Under the pieces are notes generated by a model. The model was not told the DNA's origin. It saw only the letters and a program-made list of their open reading frames with translations, and searched no databases. From contig JAVBLU010000055.1 in the NCBI GenBank assembly GCA_031553225.1, positions 1 to 17,310 on the forward strand: 17,310 bases of DNA, given 5' to 3'. Source of the DNA: JAVBLU01 sp031553225 (GTDB taxonomy: Bacteria > Bacillota > Clostridia > Christensenellales > UBA1750). Shown here in pieces: positions 6,746 through 13,964 of this stretch (within the stretch, counting starts at the first letter, position 1; the number at the start of each line of letters is the position of its first letter). A program made the translations under genes and the position numbers.

Positions 6746-8242
6746 ATGTCGAAATCGGATATGTCGTCCAGCGCCGGCGCGCGGCACCGCAAAAACCGCG
6801 GAGGCCCGGTTCTGTTGGCCCTGCTGGCAGTTGCCCTGCTGGCAGGCGCCGTGTTTGCGGCCAACGCGTACTATGCCAACGTGCGCGAACAGGCCCGCGT
6901 AGCGGCCGAGGAGGAAGCCCGTCGCCAGCTTATATGGAACGCCGTGCACCGCGAGGTGATCTACGAGGGCGTCGTGGTGGACGGCGTGCCGCTTGGAGGG
7001 CTTACCCTGGACCAGGCCCGCGCGAAGCTGCAAAGCCGCGAGCAGGCCGTACTGGCGCGCGTGGCGTTGTCCGCCGCCTACCAAAGCCAAACCTTTCCCA
7101 TTACCGCCGAGGACATCGGGTATCGCTTCGACACGGACGACGTGCTGAAACAGGCCTGGAATGTCGCGCGCACAGGCTCGGACGAGAGCCGCTACGAAGA
7201 GATTCAGCGCGTCGCACGCGAGGGTTACCAAATCTCCGTCACGCGCACCTTCAGCCGCAACCTTCTGCGCGCCGCCGCCGACCGCATTGCCGACCAGCTC
7301 GATCAGGACGCCGTGAACGCCACCTGCGACGGCTTTGACGAAAAGGCGCTCACGTTCCATTTCACCGAGGGGGAGCCGGGCCTTGCGGTGAACCGCGACA
7401 AGCTCTACGACGACCTTGTGGCCGCCGTGGACGCCGACAACGTCACCGCCCGCCTGAGCGTCACGGCCGACGTCGTGCCCCCCGCCGTGTCCGTGGCCGA
7501 TCTGGACGGCAAGTTCGGCATGATGGCCACCTTCACCACCACCACCACGAACGTGGCCGCGCGCAACAGCAACATCAACATCGCCACCCAAGCGATTAAC
7601 CTGAAGATGGTGCTGCCCGGCGAGGTGTTCTCGGTGAACGCCGCCACCGGGGCGCGCACGGCCGACAAGGGCTATCAGGAGGCCGGCGCCTACCGCAACG
7701 GCAAGCTTGTGCCGGAGTTTGGCGGCGGCGTGTGCCAGGTGTCCTCCACCTTCTTCAACGCCCTCATCCGTTCCGGCCTGCAGGTTACCGAGCGAAACAA
7801 CCACTCGCTCACCGTTTCTTACGTGCCCCTCGGCCATGACGCCGCCATCGACGGCCTGACCAAAAAGGACCTGAAGTTTTTGAACACCACCGATTACCCG
7901 GTATGGATCGTCGCCCATTTCGAGAACCGCAAGCTGTCCTTTGCCTTGTACGGCTGCAAAATTTTGGAGCCGGGCGTGGAGCTGGACATGCGCACCGAAA
8001 TTTTGCTGGAGATACCGCCGGGGCCCCCCGCCACCATCGTGGATCTTGCCTTGAAGCCCGGGGAAAAAGTGGTGGATACCGCCGCACATACCGGTTACAA
8101 GACCGTGACGTATTTGGTCACCAAAAAGGATGGGAAGGTGGTTTCCGAGGTACAGCTGCACAAGAGCGATTATGCCATGGCCACCCAAGTGACGCACGTC
8201 GGGCCGGCTTCCTCCACGGATTCCTCCATTGGCAGACGCTAA
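6746..8242 (+). CDS. VanW family protein with PG_binding_4-like and G5-like regions
   Basis: A 498-residue envelope protein. Residues 21-42 form a single N-terminal membrane anchor. About 70-240 resembles the PG_binding_4 region that usually precedes VanW. The VanW domain spans about 264-400 with its hallmark strings TTTTTN, NINIATQAIN, LPGEVFSVN, GGGVCQVSSTFFNAL (327-341), ERNNHSLTVSYVPLG and FLNTTDYP. The C-terminal 432-486 (LKPGEKV ... DGKVVSEVQL) looks like a G5 domain. VanW was first seen in a vancomycin-resistance cluster, but most members are chromosomal cell-wall proteins of Clostridia; no van ligase or dehydrogenase lies nearby, so a resistance role should not be assumed. AAAGGAG at 6726-6732 is 13 bases from the ATG, rather far; an in-frame ATG at 6761 would be farther still. 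Confidence 0.9.
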   Translation: MSKSDMSSSAGARHRKNRGGPVLLALLAVALLAGAVFAANAYYANVREQARVAAEEEARRQLIWNAVHREVIYEGVVVDGVPLGGLTLDQARAKLQSREQAVLARVALSAAYQSQTFPITAEDIGYRFDTDDVLKQAWNVARTGSDESRYEEIQRVAREGYQISVTRTFSRNLLRAAADRIADQLDQDAVNATCDGFDEKALTFHFTEGEPGLAVNRDKLYDDLVAAVDADNVTARLSVTADVVPPAVSVADLDGKFGMMATFTTTTTNVAARNSNINIATQAINLKMVLPGEVFSVNAATGARTADKGYQEAGAYRNGKLVPEFGGGVCQVSSTFFNALIRSGLQVTERNNHSLTVSYVPLGHDAAIDGLTKKDLKFLNTTDYPVWIVAHFENRKLSFALYGCKILEPGVELDMRTEILLEIPPGPPATIVDLALKPGEKVVDTAAHTGYKTVTYLVTKKDGKVVSEVQLHKSDYAMATQVTHVGPASSTDSSIGRR

Positions 8243-8292
8243 CTGCGTTAAAATCCGCATCAGTAAATAGTGCATCGGGAGGTCTTTTTCTC

Positions 8293-8844
8293 ATGTCCAA
8301 CCGCGCGGCCGTGTTTATCGACGGTGGGTACCTCTCCCACGTCTTAAAAAGCGAGTTCAGCACCCCTTCCATCCGCTTTGACCGTCTCTCGCGCGCCCTG
8401 GCCGGCGAGGACGAGCTTCTGCGCGCGTATTACTACCACTGCCTGCCTTACATGTCCGATGAGCCTACGCCCGAGGAACAGGCCCGCTACGACGCCATGC
8501 GCTCCTTCATCGACGCCATCTCTTCCCTGGAACGCTTCGAGGTGCGCCTTGGCCAGCTCGTGTTCCGCGGCCGTAACACCGACGACCGGCCCATCTTTGA
8601 ACAAAAGCGCGTGGACGTGCTTCTGGCCACCGATCTGGTCAGCCTGGCGATTAAGGGCCGCATCCAAACGGCCGTGCTGTTGACCGCCGATTCGGATTAC
8701 CTGCCCGCCATCCGCATCGCCCGCCAGGAAGGCGTTCAGGTGCGCCTCGTGCACGGCGAACGCTCTCGTCCCTACGGCGATCTGTGGCGCGTTTGCGATG
8801 AGCGTTTGGTTCTCACCCGCGAGTTTATCGACGAGCTGTTATAG
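8293..8844 (+). CDS. NYN domain (LabA/DUF88-like) putative nuclease
   Basis: A 183-residue protein made almost wholly of one NYN/PIN-like domain. Acidic residues expected at the nuclease site are present: D10 in VFIDGGYL, D108 and D114 in RVDVLLATD, and D133 and D135 in LTADSDYLPAI. The C-terminal half RQEGVQVRLVHG completes the Rossmann-like fold. NYN proteins are metal-dependent RNA or DNA nucleases, or inactive relatives, in the cytoplasm; the target cannot be inferred. The frame is open upstream to 7903 inside the VanW gene, but GGGAGG (8277-8282) and the typical N-terminus AAVFIDGGYL fix the start at 8293. It lies 50 bases after the VanW stop, where TAAAAT and TAAATA are possible weak -10 boxes. 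Family LabA-like is confident; function is not. Confidence 0.85.
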   Translation: MSNRAAVFIDGGYLSHVLKSEFSTPSIRFDRLSRALAGEDELLRAYYYHCLPYMSDEPTPEEQARYDAMRSFIDAISSLERFEVRLGQLVFRGRNTDDRPIFEQKRVDVLLATDLVSLAIKGRIQTAVLLTADSDYLPAIRIARQEGVQVRLVHGERSRPYGDLWRVCDERLVLTREFIDELL

Positions 8845-8856
8845 GGCGGGAAGCAA

Positions 8857-8897
8857 GGAGGGCCAGGGAGGGTTCCGGTCCCTCCCTTAGGCCCTCC
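8857..8897. terminator. Two-tier 16-bp hairpin after the NYN gene
   Basis: An outer arm GGAGGGCC (8857-8864) pairs with GGCCCTCC (8890-8897), and an inner arm AGGGAGGG (8865-8872) pairs with CCCTCCCT (8880-8887). The loop is TTCCGGT and the 3' side has a two-base bulge (TA, 8888-8889). It starts 12 bases after the stop codon. There is no T-run, so it may be a processed 3' end or a Rho-assisted stop. Confidence 0.55.
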
Positions 8898-9030
8898 CTG
8901 CACTCTCCCGTAACCCGCCCGAACGGGCGGCAAGGGCAGCGGCCCCTGCACCCCGGGGAAAGGGCGGGGCTTGCACTCCGGGGCGGGGTGCGCCCGCCGC
9001 TACGCGTACCCGTGCGCTCCGTTTCAAACC
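8898..9030. other. Further GC-rich hairpins and short direct repeats, no gene
   Basis: This part of the convergent intergenic region holds a hairpin of CCGCCCG (8915-8921) with CGGGCGG (8924-8930). Two near-repeats begin TGCACCCCGGGG (8947-8958) and TGCACTCCGGGG (8972-8983), each followed by G-runs. A 7-bp pair joins 8948-8954 and 8985-8991. I see no coding sequence. Confidence 0.4.
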
Positions 9031-9068
9031 GCGGACCCGGCGGCTTATAACGCCGCCGGGTCCGCTTT
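9031..9068. terminator. Strong bidirectional terminator hairpin
   Basis: A perfect 14-bp stem (9031-9044 with 9052-9065) closes a 7-base loop TTATAAC. It is followed on the plus strand by only a short T-run (TTT, 9066-9068). It sits between the convergent NYN and C39-peptidase genes and could serve both. For the minus strand, a TTTTT run (complement of 9080-9084) follows a weak stem at 9085-9120 as a second candidate. Confidence 0.65.
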
Positions 9069-9124
9069 CATCGCCTGCGAAAAACGCGGCTTTACCCAAA
9101 GGATGATCGTTTTTTCCGCGGGAT

Positions 9125-9177
9125 GGGATCCAAGGGACGAGTCCCTTGGCGGGAGGTGTGGAGGGCGGAGCCTTCCG
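9125..9177 (+). repeat. Dispersed 53-bp repeat, copy A
   Basis: This copy and a reverse-oriented copy at 16922-16974 align without gaps over 53 bases with 40 identities. It opens with GGGATCC and contains a 9-bp hairpin CCAAGGGAC/GTCCCTTGG (9130-9149). It ends with the conserved block GGCGGAGCC followed by TTCCG. Its end lies 14 bases from the stop of the minus-strand C39-peptidase gene. Read in that gene's direction, it has the same relative orientation to its neighbour as copy B. Confidence 0.7.
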
Positions 9178-9191
9178 ACGTATCCCCCTTT

Positions 9192-10004
9192 TCACATGGT
9201 GAACTCAAAAAAGCGCTTGGCTTCGTTCTTCAGCACGCGGGAAGCGGCGCGGGTGCGCTCGGCGCGCGAGCTGCCGGGGTCCAGAACGTAGACGACATCG
9301 CTGTAGGGGTCGAAGGCCCACAGCAGGATGTAGTGCCCGTTCTGGGTAAACAGGCCGGGGCCCATGCTGGCCACGACAAGCGCGCCATAGCGCAGGGCGG
9401 ACTGAGCGTCGCGCAGGGAGGCGTACTCGCGCTCTTTCAGCTGCCACTGCCGTGCGAAGGCGGGAAAGTAGGCAAAGGCCGTGCCGTTGTTGCGCGTGCG
9501 ATAGCCTCCTTCAACGGCGGCGCGGCAGGTGAGGACAGGGGTTACGGAGGGGTCGCACCAGGTCGCGGCGATCATGGCCGCGCACGTCGGTCCGCACCCG
9601 CTGGAGCCGATGGTCTGGCGGTTATCGCCCGACACGGTGTAGGGCACGTCGCCCCACAGCGGGTCGTTCTGCTTGAAGGAAACCACGTCGCCCAGCAGCT
9701 CGCGCCAGGATTCCGGGCCGACGATGCCGTCGCTTCGCAGGCCGGCGGTCTCCTGAAGGGACGCAACGGCGGTCTTGGTGGCCGGGCCGAACGCGCCGTC
9801 TGTGCTCAGGGCCGCGCCGCGCCCGTTCAGCAGCGACTGCAGCCATTTAACGCTCGGGCCGCGGCTGCCCTCCTTCAGCGTGGCGGGCAGGTTGTTGCGC
9901 GGCATGTCCACATGAACGCCGCCCTGACCTTCCTCGCTCTGCGGCGCGTCCGGCAGGCCCATGGGCGAGTCGGCCGGCCGCAACGCGGACAGGTTCTTTT
10001 GCAT
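9192..10004 (-). CDS. C39-like cysteine peptidase with peptidoglycan-binding domain
   Basis: A 270-residue protein. Residues 42-104 are a PG_binding_1 domain (LKEGSRGPSVKWLQ, then DGAFGPATKTAV and DGIVGPESW). Residues about 108-250 form a C39-like papain-fold peptidase: Q112 as the possible oxyanion residue, C137 in SSGCGPTCAAM as nucleophile, H224 in NGHYILL and D242 in VLDPGS. Together these suggest hydrolysis of peptide bonds in or near the cell wall. No signal peptide or membrane helix is seen. The first 35 residues are polar, so export would need a non-classical route, or the enzyme acts inside the cell. The start is well fixed by AAAGGAGG (complement of 10011-10018), six bases upstream. 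It lies 77 bases downstream of the flavin-protein gene and has a candidate promoter of its own. Confidence 0.88.
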   Translation of the reverse strand: MQKNLSALRPADSPMGLPDAPQSEEGQGGVHVDMPRNNLPATLKEGSRGPSVKWLQSLLNGRGAALSTDGAFGPATKTAVASLQETAGLRSDGIVGPESWRELLGDVVSFKQNDPLWGDVPYTVSGDNRQTIGSSGCGPTCAAMIAATWCDPSVTPVLTCRAAVEGGYRTRNNGTAFAYFPAFARQWQLKEREYASLRDAQSALRYGALVVASMGPGLFTQNGHYILLWAFDPYSDVVYVLDPGSSRAERTRAASRVLKNEAKRFFEFTM

Positions 10005-10022
10005 GTGTATCCTCCTTTGGCA

Positions 10023-10068
10023 TGTATATGCCCAAACATAGCATATGCCAAAGAAGGAAAGCGGACAA
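10023..10068 (-). promoter_or_regulatory. Candidate promoter(s) of the C39-peptidase gene
   Basis: Two overlapping minus-strand arrangements are possible, both with 17-base spacing. TTGTCC (10068-10063) with TATGCT (10045-10040) would give a leader of about 29 bases. TTGGCA (10051-10046) with TATACA (10028-10023) would start transcription inside the ribosome binding site, so the first is more plausible. Confidence 0.5.
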
Positions 10069-10081
10069 ACCGGGCGGAAGG

Positions 10082-10498
10082 CTACAGCGCTCCGCGCGCC
10101 TGCCGCCCGTCAACCAGCAGGCTGTAGCGCTGCGTGGTGAAGCGCAGCACGCAGTAGCCGGGGTCGTCCGGGCCGGAAAAATGGTTGCTCAGCCCGGCAT
10201 ACCACATCTCTTGCTTTACGGCCGGGTCGGTGAGCACGTCGATTCGGCCCACGAGGGTGACGTTGCAGTCCTCGGTGGCGAAGCACAGGCTGGCGCGCGC
10301 GCATCCGGCGATGCGCGCGGTGCGGGTGCCAAAGCCCGTGCACAGCGTCACCAAGCGGATGCCTTCGGCTTTGGACGCCGTGATGGCGGACGCGACGGGC
10401 GAGCCGTCCGCGTCCATGAGCGCCAGCACGCAGTGCGTTCCGGCGCCCGTACGGGCCGCGACGATGTCCTCCGCGCGGGCGATGAGCTGTTCGTGCAT
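10082..10498 (-). CDS. Pyridoxamine 5'-phosphate oxidase family (FMN-binding split barrel) protein
   Basis: A 138-residue protein with the layout of small PNPOx-like or general-stress-protein-26-like proteins. CVLALMDADGSPVASAI is the first strand pair. VTLCTGFGTRTARIAG is the phosphate- or FMN-contacting region. The family-typical segment follows, with VTLVGRIDVLTDPAVK, then W99, then CVLRFTTQRYSL. Such proteins bind FMN or F420-like cofactors as dimers and reduce or sense small molecules in the cytoplasm; true pyridoxine biosynthesis is unlikely for a protein this short. The ribosome binding site AAAGGAGG precedes the ATG. It lies 40 bases downstream of the 79-residue protein gene, with a small AGCCC/GGGCT hairpin (10516-10529) between, and is probably in the same transcript. 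Confidence 0.85.
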   Translation of the reverse strand: MHEQLIARAEDIVAARTGAGTHCVLALMDADGSPVASAITASKAEGIRLVTLCTGFGTRTARIAGCARASLCFATEDCNVTLVGRIDVLTDPAVKQEMWYAGLSNHFSGPDDPGYCVLRFTTQRYSLLVDGRQARGAL

Positions 10499-10538
10499 GA
10501 AACCCCTCCTTTGTCAGCCCTTCCGGGCTTCGGCGGCG

Positions 10539-10778
10539 CTATTTCCCCTCCATAAACCATCGGTACTCGCCCTGGTCGTAATACAGCGCGGTTTGTTTGC
10601 CGCAGATCCGGCACACGTAGCGCGTGCCGAATCCGCCCGCCTTCGCGCTGGCCGCCATGCGCACGTCCAGCACGCGGTCGATGTCGTAGTGCGCGCCGTC
10701 CTCCCAGGTGACGCGGCGCGGGGTGATCGACCCGTCCACGCCATGCTCCGCCAGCACAGATACGTATACCCTGCGCAT
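10539..10778 (-). CDS. Small conserved protein of unknown function
   Basis: A 79-residue protein starting MRRVYVSVLAEH and ending YRWFMEGK. It has alternating beta strands, a WEDGAHYDIDRVLDVR segment (25-40), an AASAKAGG turn and a single CxxC (C56, C59) in YVCRICGKQ. The pattern resembles short beta-rich proteins I associate with Clostridia genomes, where no function is known to me. One CxxC is not enough for a zinc site unless it dimerises. GGAGG (complement of 10788-10792) lies nine bases before the ATG, and a near-consensus promoter with a LexA-like palindrome in the leader lies upstream. It leads a minus-strand run with the flavin protein. The regulatory signals suggest stress control, but the role is not known. 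Confidence 0.75.
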   Translation of the reverse strand: MRRVYVSVLAEHGVDGSITPRRVTWEDGAHYDIDRVLDVRMAASAKAGGFGTRYVCRICGKQTALYYDQGEYRWFMEGK

Positions 10779-10812
10779 ACCGCGCCGCCTCCAAACAAGA
10801 AAGTATGTTTGC

Positions 10813-10828
10813 GGGAATATGTGTTCCC
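10813..10828. promoter_or_regulatory. Palindrome resembling a LexA (Cheo-type) operator
   Basis: The 16-base sequence GGGAATATGTGTTCCC has 5-bp arms GGGAA and TTCCC. Read on the minus strand, its core GGAACACATATTCC matches 12 of 14 positions of the Bacillus LexA box CGAACRNRYGTTYC. It lies just downstream of the predicted start (about 10835) of the promoter for the 79-residue protein, a position suited to repression. An alternative is a small RNA hairpin in the leader. Confidence 0.4.
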
Positions 10829-10841
10829 TTTATCTAAGCCC

Positions 10842-10870
10842 ATTATACCGCATCGTTTTCCTGTTTGCAA
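10842..10870 (-). promoter_or_regulatory. Near-consensus sigma-A promoter for the 79-residue protein operon
   Basis: On the minus strand TTGCAA (10870-10865) is followed after exactly 17 bases by a perfect TATAAT (10847-10842). The predicted start near 10835 gives a leader of about 57 bases. Confidence 0.75.
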
Positions 10871-10925
10871 GGGCGGCGGCGGGAAAGGGCCGTACTTTTT
10901 TCCGCCGCAGCGGGCGTATCGGGTG

Positions 10926-10931
10926 TATAAT
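10926..10931 (+). promoter_or_regulatory. -10 element of the GH42 gene promoter
   Basis: A perfect TATAAT stands in the context GGTGTATAATG, as at 5853-5863. No good -35 is visible at 16-18 bases upstream (the region is CCGCCG-like), so an activator or the flanking TG may help. Transcription should begin near 10938, just upstream of the GGGAGG ribosome binding site at 10948-10953. Confidence 0.5.
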
Positions 10932-10960
10932 GAAGGCAGGGATTTTCGGGAGGTGGCACC

Positions 10961-13084
10961 ATGTTTGTGTTTGGCGCGCAGTACCTGCGCGGGCTTACCC
11001 CGGACGAGAGCGCGTGGCGCAGCGACATGCGCCGCATGAAGGAGCTTTCCTTTAATACGATACGGGCCTGGCTGGTGTGGAACTGCCTGGAGCGGAGCGA
11101 GGGGACGGTGGACACGGCCTTTTTGCACCGCTTTTTGGACGCGGCCGGAGAGAATGGCCTGCAGGTGGGCTTTTTGTTCCATCTGCACGGCGCGCCGGAG
11201 TGGATGACCCGCAAGTACGAAAAGTACTGGTACGTGAACGCTCAGGGGCAGCGCTTCGAGCCGGCCGTGCGCCCGAACACGCCCTCGGGCGGATGGCCGG
11301 GCCTGTGCTTTGACAATGAAGAGGTGCGCGCGCTGGAGCGCCGTTTCATACAGACCGTTGTGACGGCCGTGCAGGGCCGCAAGGAGGTCGCCTTCTGGGA
11401 GCCCATGAACGAGCCGCACCAGTGGATCGACCTGCAGAGCAACCCGCCCGGCCACTTTTGCTTTTGCCCGGCCACGCGGGAAAAGTTTCGCCTGTGGCTG
11501 GAGAGGAAGTACGGCACCGCGCAGGAACTCTCGCGCGCCTGGGGGCGGCCCATGGCCAGCTTTTCCGAGGCGCGGCCGCCCACGTGGCGTTTCGGGTACA
11601 CCGACGCGGTGGACTTTCGCACCTTCACCATCGACAACATAAAGGAGGAGGTGGACTTCCGCGCCTCGGTCATCCGCGGCCTGGACAAGGCCCGTCCGGT
11701 GATCGCCCACGCCTGGGGCGGGGGCACGGTAACCTGCGGGCAGATCGGCAGCATGGCCTTTGACGACTGGAAGAACGCCGAAGGTATGGACATGTGGGGT
11801 TACTCGGCGTTCCCGGCCGATTACCGCCACAACGTGATGCTCGGCCTGGGCACGGACGCCACGCGCTCGGCAGGAGCGGGCAAAACGATCTGGCAAAGCG
11901 AGCTGTCGGCGGGCGACGTGGGCATGGGCCTTGACCGCGTCGGGCGCGTGCGGCCGCAGGTGCTGGGCGGCTGGTGCTGGGAGTCCATCCGCCACGGCGC
12001 GCAGGGGCTTTTGTACTGGCAGTACCGCAAGGAAGCGCACGGCCCGGAGCACGGCTTTCCCGGCCTTACCGACTATGACGGCGGGGATACGGACAACCTG
12101 CTGGCCGCCGCCAAGATCGGCAAAACGCTGCAGGACAACGAACAGCTCTTTCGCGGCGCGGTGGAGGAGGCCCAGGTGGCGCTCGTGTTCTCCATGCGCG
12201 CGTGCCTGGTGGACTGGTGCGACCACCGAAACAGCGACCTGTCCATCGACGCTCTGGCAGGCTACTACCGGTGCCTGTGGCAGGAGAACGTGCCCTGTGA
12301 CATCCTGCACGAGGACTTCATCACCGCGCAAAGCCTGAAGCGCTACAAGCTGGTGGCCCTGCCGGCGCCCTGGGCGCTGCCCAAAGCGGCCCGTGCGGCG
12401 CTGCGCGCCTATGTGGAGGGCGGCGGAACGCTCGTGTCCGACCCGTACTTCTGCGGCTACGACGACGACCTGCATCTGGCCGCCCGCATGCCGGGGGGAG
12501 GGTTCCACCAGGTGTTCGGATGCGAGGAGCTGGACGTGTTTTCCGCCCGCGAGAGCACCGCCGTGCGGCTGTCCTCGGGGGAAACGCTGGCCTTCGCGGG
12601 CGGGCGCATCGGGCAGACCTTCCGCGACGTGCAAGGCGAGGTGCTCGCCGCGTACGAGGCAAGCGGCCTGCCGGCCGTAGTGGCGCACCGCTTCGGCAAA
12701 GGCCGCGCCGTAGCGTGCGGGGTGTCCATCGGCCTGGCCAACGCGCCGCGCGTCACCATCGGCGACGACATCCACCGCCACGAGCTGGCCGCCGCGGCCG
12801 AGGGGCCGCACGCCTTCTTTATGGGCCTTGTGGCCGGGGCGGGCGTACGGGCGCCCGTGCGCACGGGCAGCCGGAGCGTGCAGGCGTCCCGGCTTCTGGG
12901 GCAGGAGGAGGACGCGCTCATCGTCATCAACAACCAGGACGCGGAGCAAACCGTGCGCGTGCAGCTGCCGCGCGCGTACCGCGGCGGCGAGGACCTGCTG
13001 GAAGGCGGGGCGCTTTCCGCGGGCGATACGGTTGCGCTGCGCCTTACCCCCCTGCAAAGCCGCGTGCTGCGGCTGCGCAAGTAG
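10961..13084 (+). CDS. GH42 beta-galactosidase family glycosidase
   Basis: A 707-residue protein, the usual size for glycoside hydrolase family 42. The N-terminal TIM barrel (about 1-395) begins FGAQYLRGLTP and includes the acid/base Glu151 in FWEPMNEPHQW and the likely nucleophile Glu314 in WQSELSAGDVG. A trimerisation domain of amidotransferase-like fold follows (about 400-610; VALVFSMRACLVDW, EGGGTLVSDPY) and then a small beta domain to the end. GH42 enzymes remove terminal beta-galactosyl, sometimes arabinopyranosyl, residues from short oligosaccharides in the cytoplasm. There is no signal peptide. The zinc site seen in several members is reduced to CFC at 167-169, so metal binding is doubtful. 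The start is fixed by GGGAGG, seven bases upstream. It is followed stop-to-start by an acetyltransferase gene, with no transporter or regulator nearby. Confidence 0.92.
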   Translation: MFVFGAQYLRGLTPDESAWRSDMRRMKELSFNTIRAWLVWNCLERSEGTVDTAFLHRFLDAAGENGLQVGFLFHLHGAPEWMTRKYEKYWYVNAQGQRFEPAVRPNTPSGGWPGLCFDNEEVRALERRFIQTVVTAVQGRKEVAFWEPMNEPHQWIDLQSNPPGHFCFCPATREKFRLWLERKYGTAQELSRAWGRPMASFSEARPPTWRFGYTDAVDFRTFTIDNIKEEVDFRASVIRGLDKARPVIAHAWGGGTVTCGQIGSMAFDDWKNAEGMDMWGYSAFPADYRHNVMLGLGTDATRSAGAGKTIWQSELSAGDVGMGLDRVGRVRPQVLGGWCWESIRHGAQGLLYWQYRKEAHGPEHGFPGLTDYDGGDTDNLLAAAKIGKTLQDNEQLFRGAVEEAQVALVFSMRACLVDWCDHRNSDLSIDALAGYYRCLWQENVPCDILHEDFITAQSLKRYKLVALPAPWALPKAARAALRAYVEGGGTLVSDPYFCGYDDDLHLAARMPGGGFHQVFGCEELDVFSARESTAVRLSSGETLAFAGGRIGQTFRDVQGEVLAAYEASGLPAVVAHRFGKGRAVACGVSIGLANAPRVTIGDDIHRHELAAAAEGPHAFFMGLVAGAGVRAPVRTGSRSVQASRLLGQEEDALIVINNQDAEQTVRVQLPRAYRGGEDLLEGGALSAGDTVALRLTPLQSRVLRLRK

Positions 13085-13858
13085 ATGGCCGCGGAAGCCG
13101 CGCGGGAGGCGCTGGCGCTTCTGTCGCAAACCCCGGAGGCGCACGTCAGCCACCTGAAGATGGCCCGCCTGCTCGGCGCAGACGTGGTCTACCATATCCA
13201 GCAGGCCGGGCCGGACTGGGCGCTTTCCATGCTTGTGCCCCTGGGAGCGTATAGCTTCGACGCCGCGGCCTATCCGCGGGCGGGGTATATCGTCTACCTG
13301 GCGGGCGGGGGCCCGGCGCTTGCGCGCGCCGTAGACGCGCTGCCGCGCGGGCGTGGCCTGGTGTTCAAGCTGTCCACGGCGGCGCAGCAGGCGCTTGTGC
13401 TCGCGCGCTTCCCCGCCGTCTACGCGTGCTCCTACGATACCTACGCGCTGCGCGGAAGCGACGCCCCGCGCGGCGGGGACGTTCTGCGCGAGCGGACCCT
13501 CAAGGAGACGCTGTTGCCGCTGTGGATGGCCAATGGGTACGACCGGCCGCTCATCCAGCGGTATTTTGCGGAGGGAGCGGTAGCCTACAGCGTGTGGCAG
13601 GACGGCGCGCCCCTGAGCACGTGCCTTGCGTTTCCATCATCGGAGGGCGTTTGGGAGATCGGCGCGGTGCATACCTTGCCCGCCGCGCGCGGCCGCGGCC
13701 TGGCCGGGCGCTGCGTGCGCGCCGCCGGGTTCGACCTGCTCGCCGCGGGCCTTCTGCCCGTATACCAAGCCGCGCGAGGGAACGAACCGTCCATCCGCTT
13801 GGCCGAGTCGCTCGGCTTTACGCGCATCTATACGCTGCAGCACTTCGTTTTGGCGTGA
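13085..13858 (+). CDS. GNAT family N-acetyltransferase
   Basis: A 257-residue protein whose C-terminal half is a GNAT domain. Strand beta4 is WEIGAVHTLP, and the acetyl-CoA pyrophosphate-binding motif ARGRGLAG follows (R202, G205, A207 in R-x-x-G-x-A). Then come YQAARGNEPSIRLAESLGF, the typical late strand and helix, and a final FVLA strand. The N-terminal half (about 1-135) is probably a degenerate GNAT-like or substrate-binding lobe. The acetyl acceptor is unknown. The ATG directly follows the TAG of the GH42 gene with no base between, and no clear ribosome binding site is seen, so it probably depends on translational coupling and is made in fixed ratio to the glycosidase. Acetylation of a sugar or amino-sugar related to the GH42 substrate is possible but is inference. 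Confidence 0.85.
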   Translation: MAAEAAREALALLSQTPEAHVSHLKMARLLGADVVYHIQQAGPDWALSMLVPLGAYSFDAAAYPRAGYIVYLAGGGPALARAVDALPRGRGLVFKLSTAAQQALVLARFPAVYACSYDTYALRGSDAPRGGDVLRERTLKETLLPLWMANGYDRPLIQRYFAEGAVAYSVWQDGAPLSTCLAFPSSEGVWEIGAVHTLPAARGRGLAGRCVRAAGFDLLAAGLLPVYQAARGNEPSIRLAESLGFTRIYTLQHFVLA

Positions 13859-13862
13859 CCAG

Positions 13863-13888
13863 AAAAGCAGGCGGCCCGTGCCGCCTGC
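13863..13888 (-). terminator. Intrinsic terminator of the membrane-protein gene (possibly bidirectional)
   Basis: A 9-bp stem GCAGGCGGC (13867-13875) with GCCGCCTGC (13880-13888) has a four-base loop. Read on the minus strand it is followed at once by TTTT (complement of 13863-13866), fitting a terminator for the gene ending at 13965. On the plus side it lies 8 bases after the GNAT stop but lacks a T-run. A small second stem GCCGG/CCGGC is present near 13895-13908. Confidence 0.65.
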
Positions 13889-13964
13889 CAGCTTGCCGGT
13901 AAAGCCGGCGCCTTGTTCCCGCGCGCTCCATTTATCCGCACCGCCCACATCATGGGCTTTGTGA

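Noticed and set aside
6746..8242. Vancomycin resistance gene
   Set aside because: VanW-domain proteins are common chromosomal envelope proteins, and no vanA/B-type ligase, vanH, vanX or vanRS gene is in the window.
7903..8292. Longer N-terminus for the NYN protein
   Set aside because: It lies in another frame of the VanW gene and does not resemble any NYN extension; GGGAGG supports 8293.
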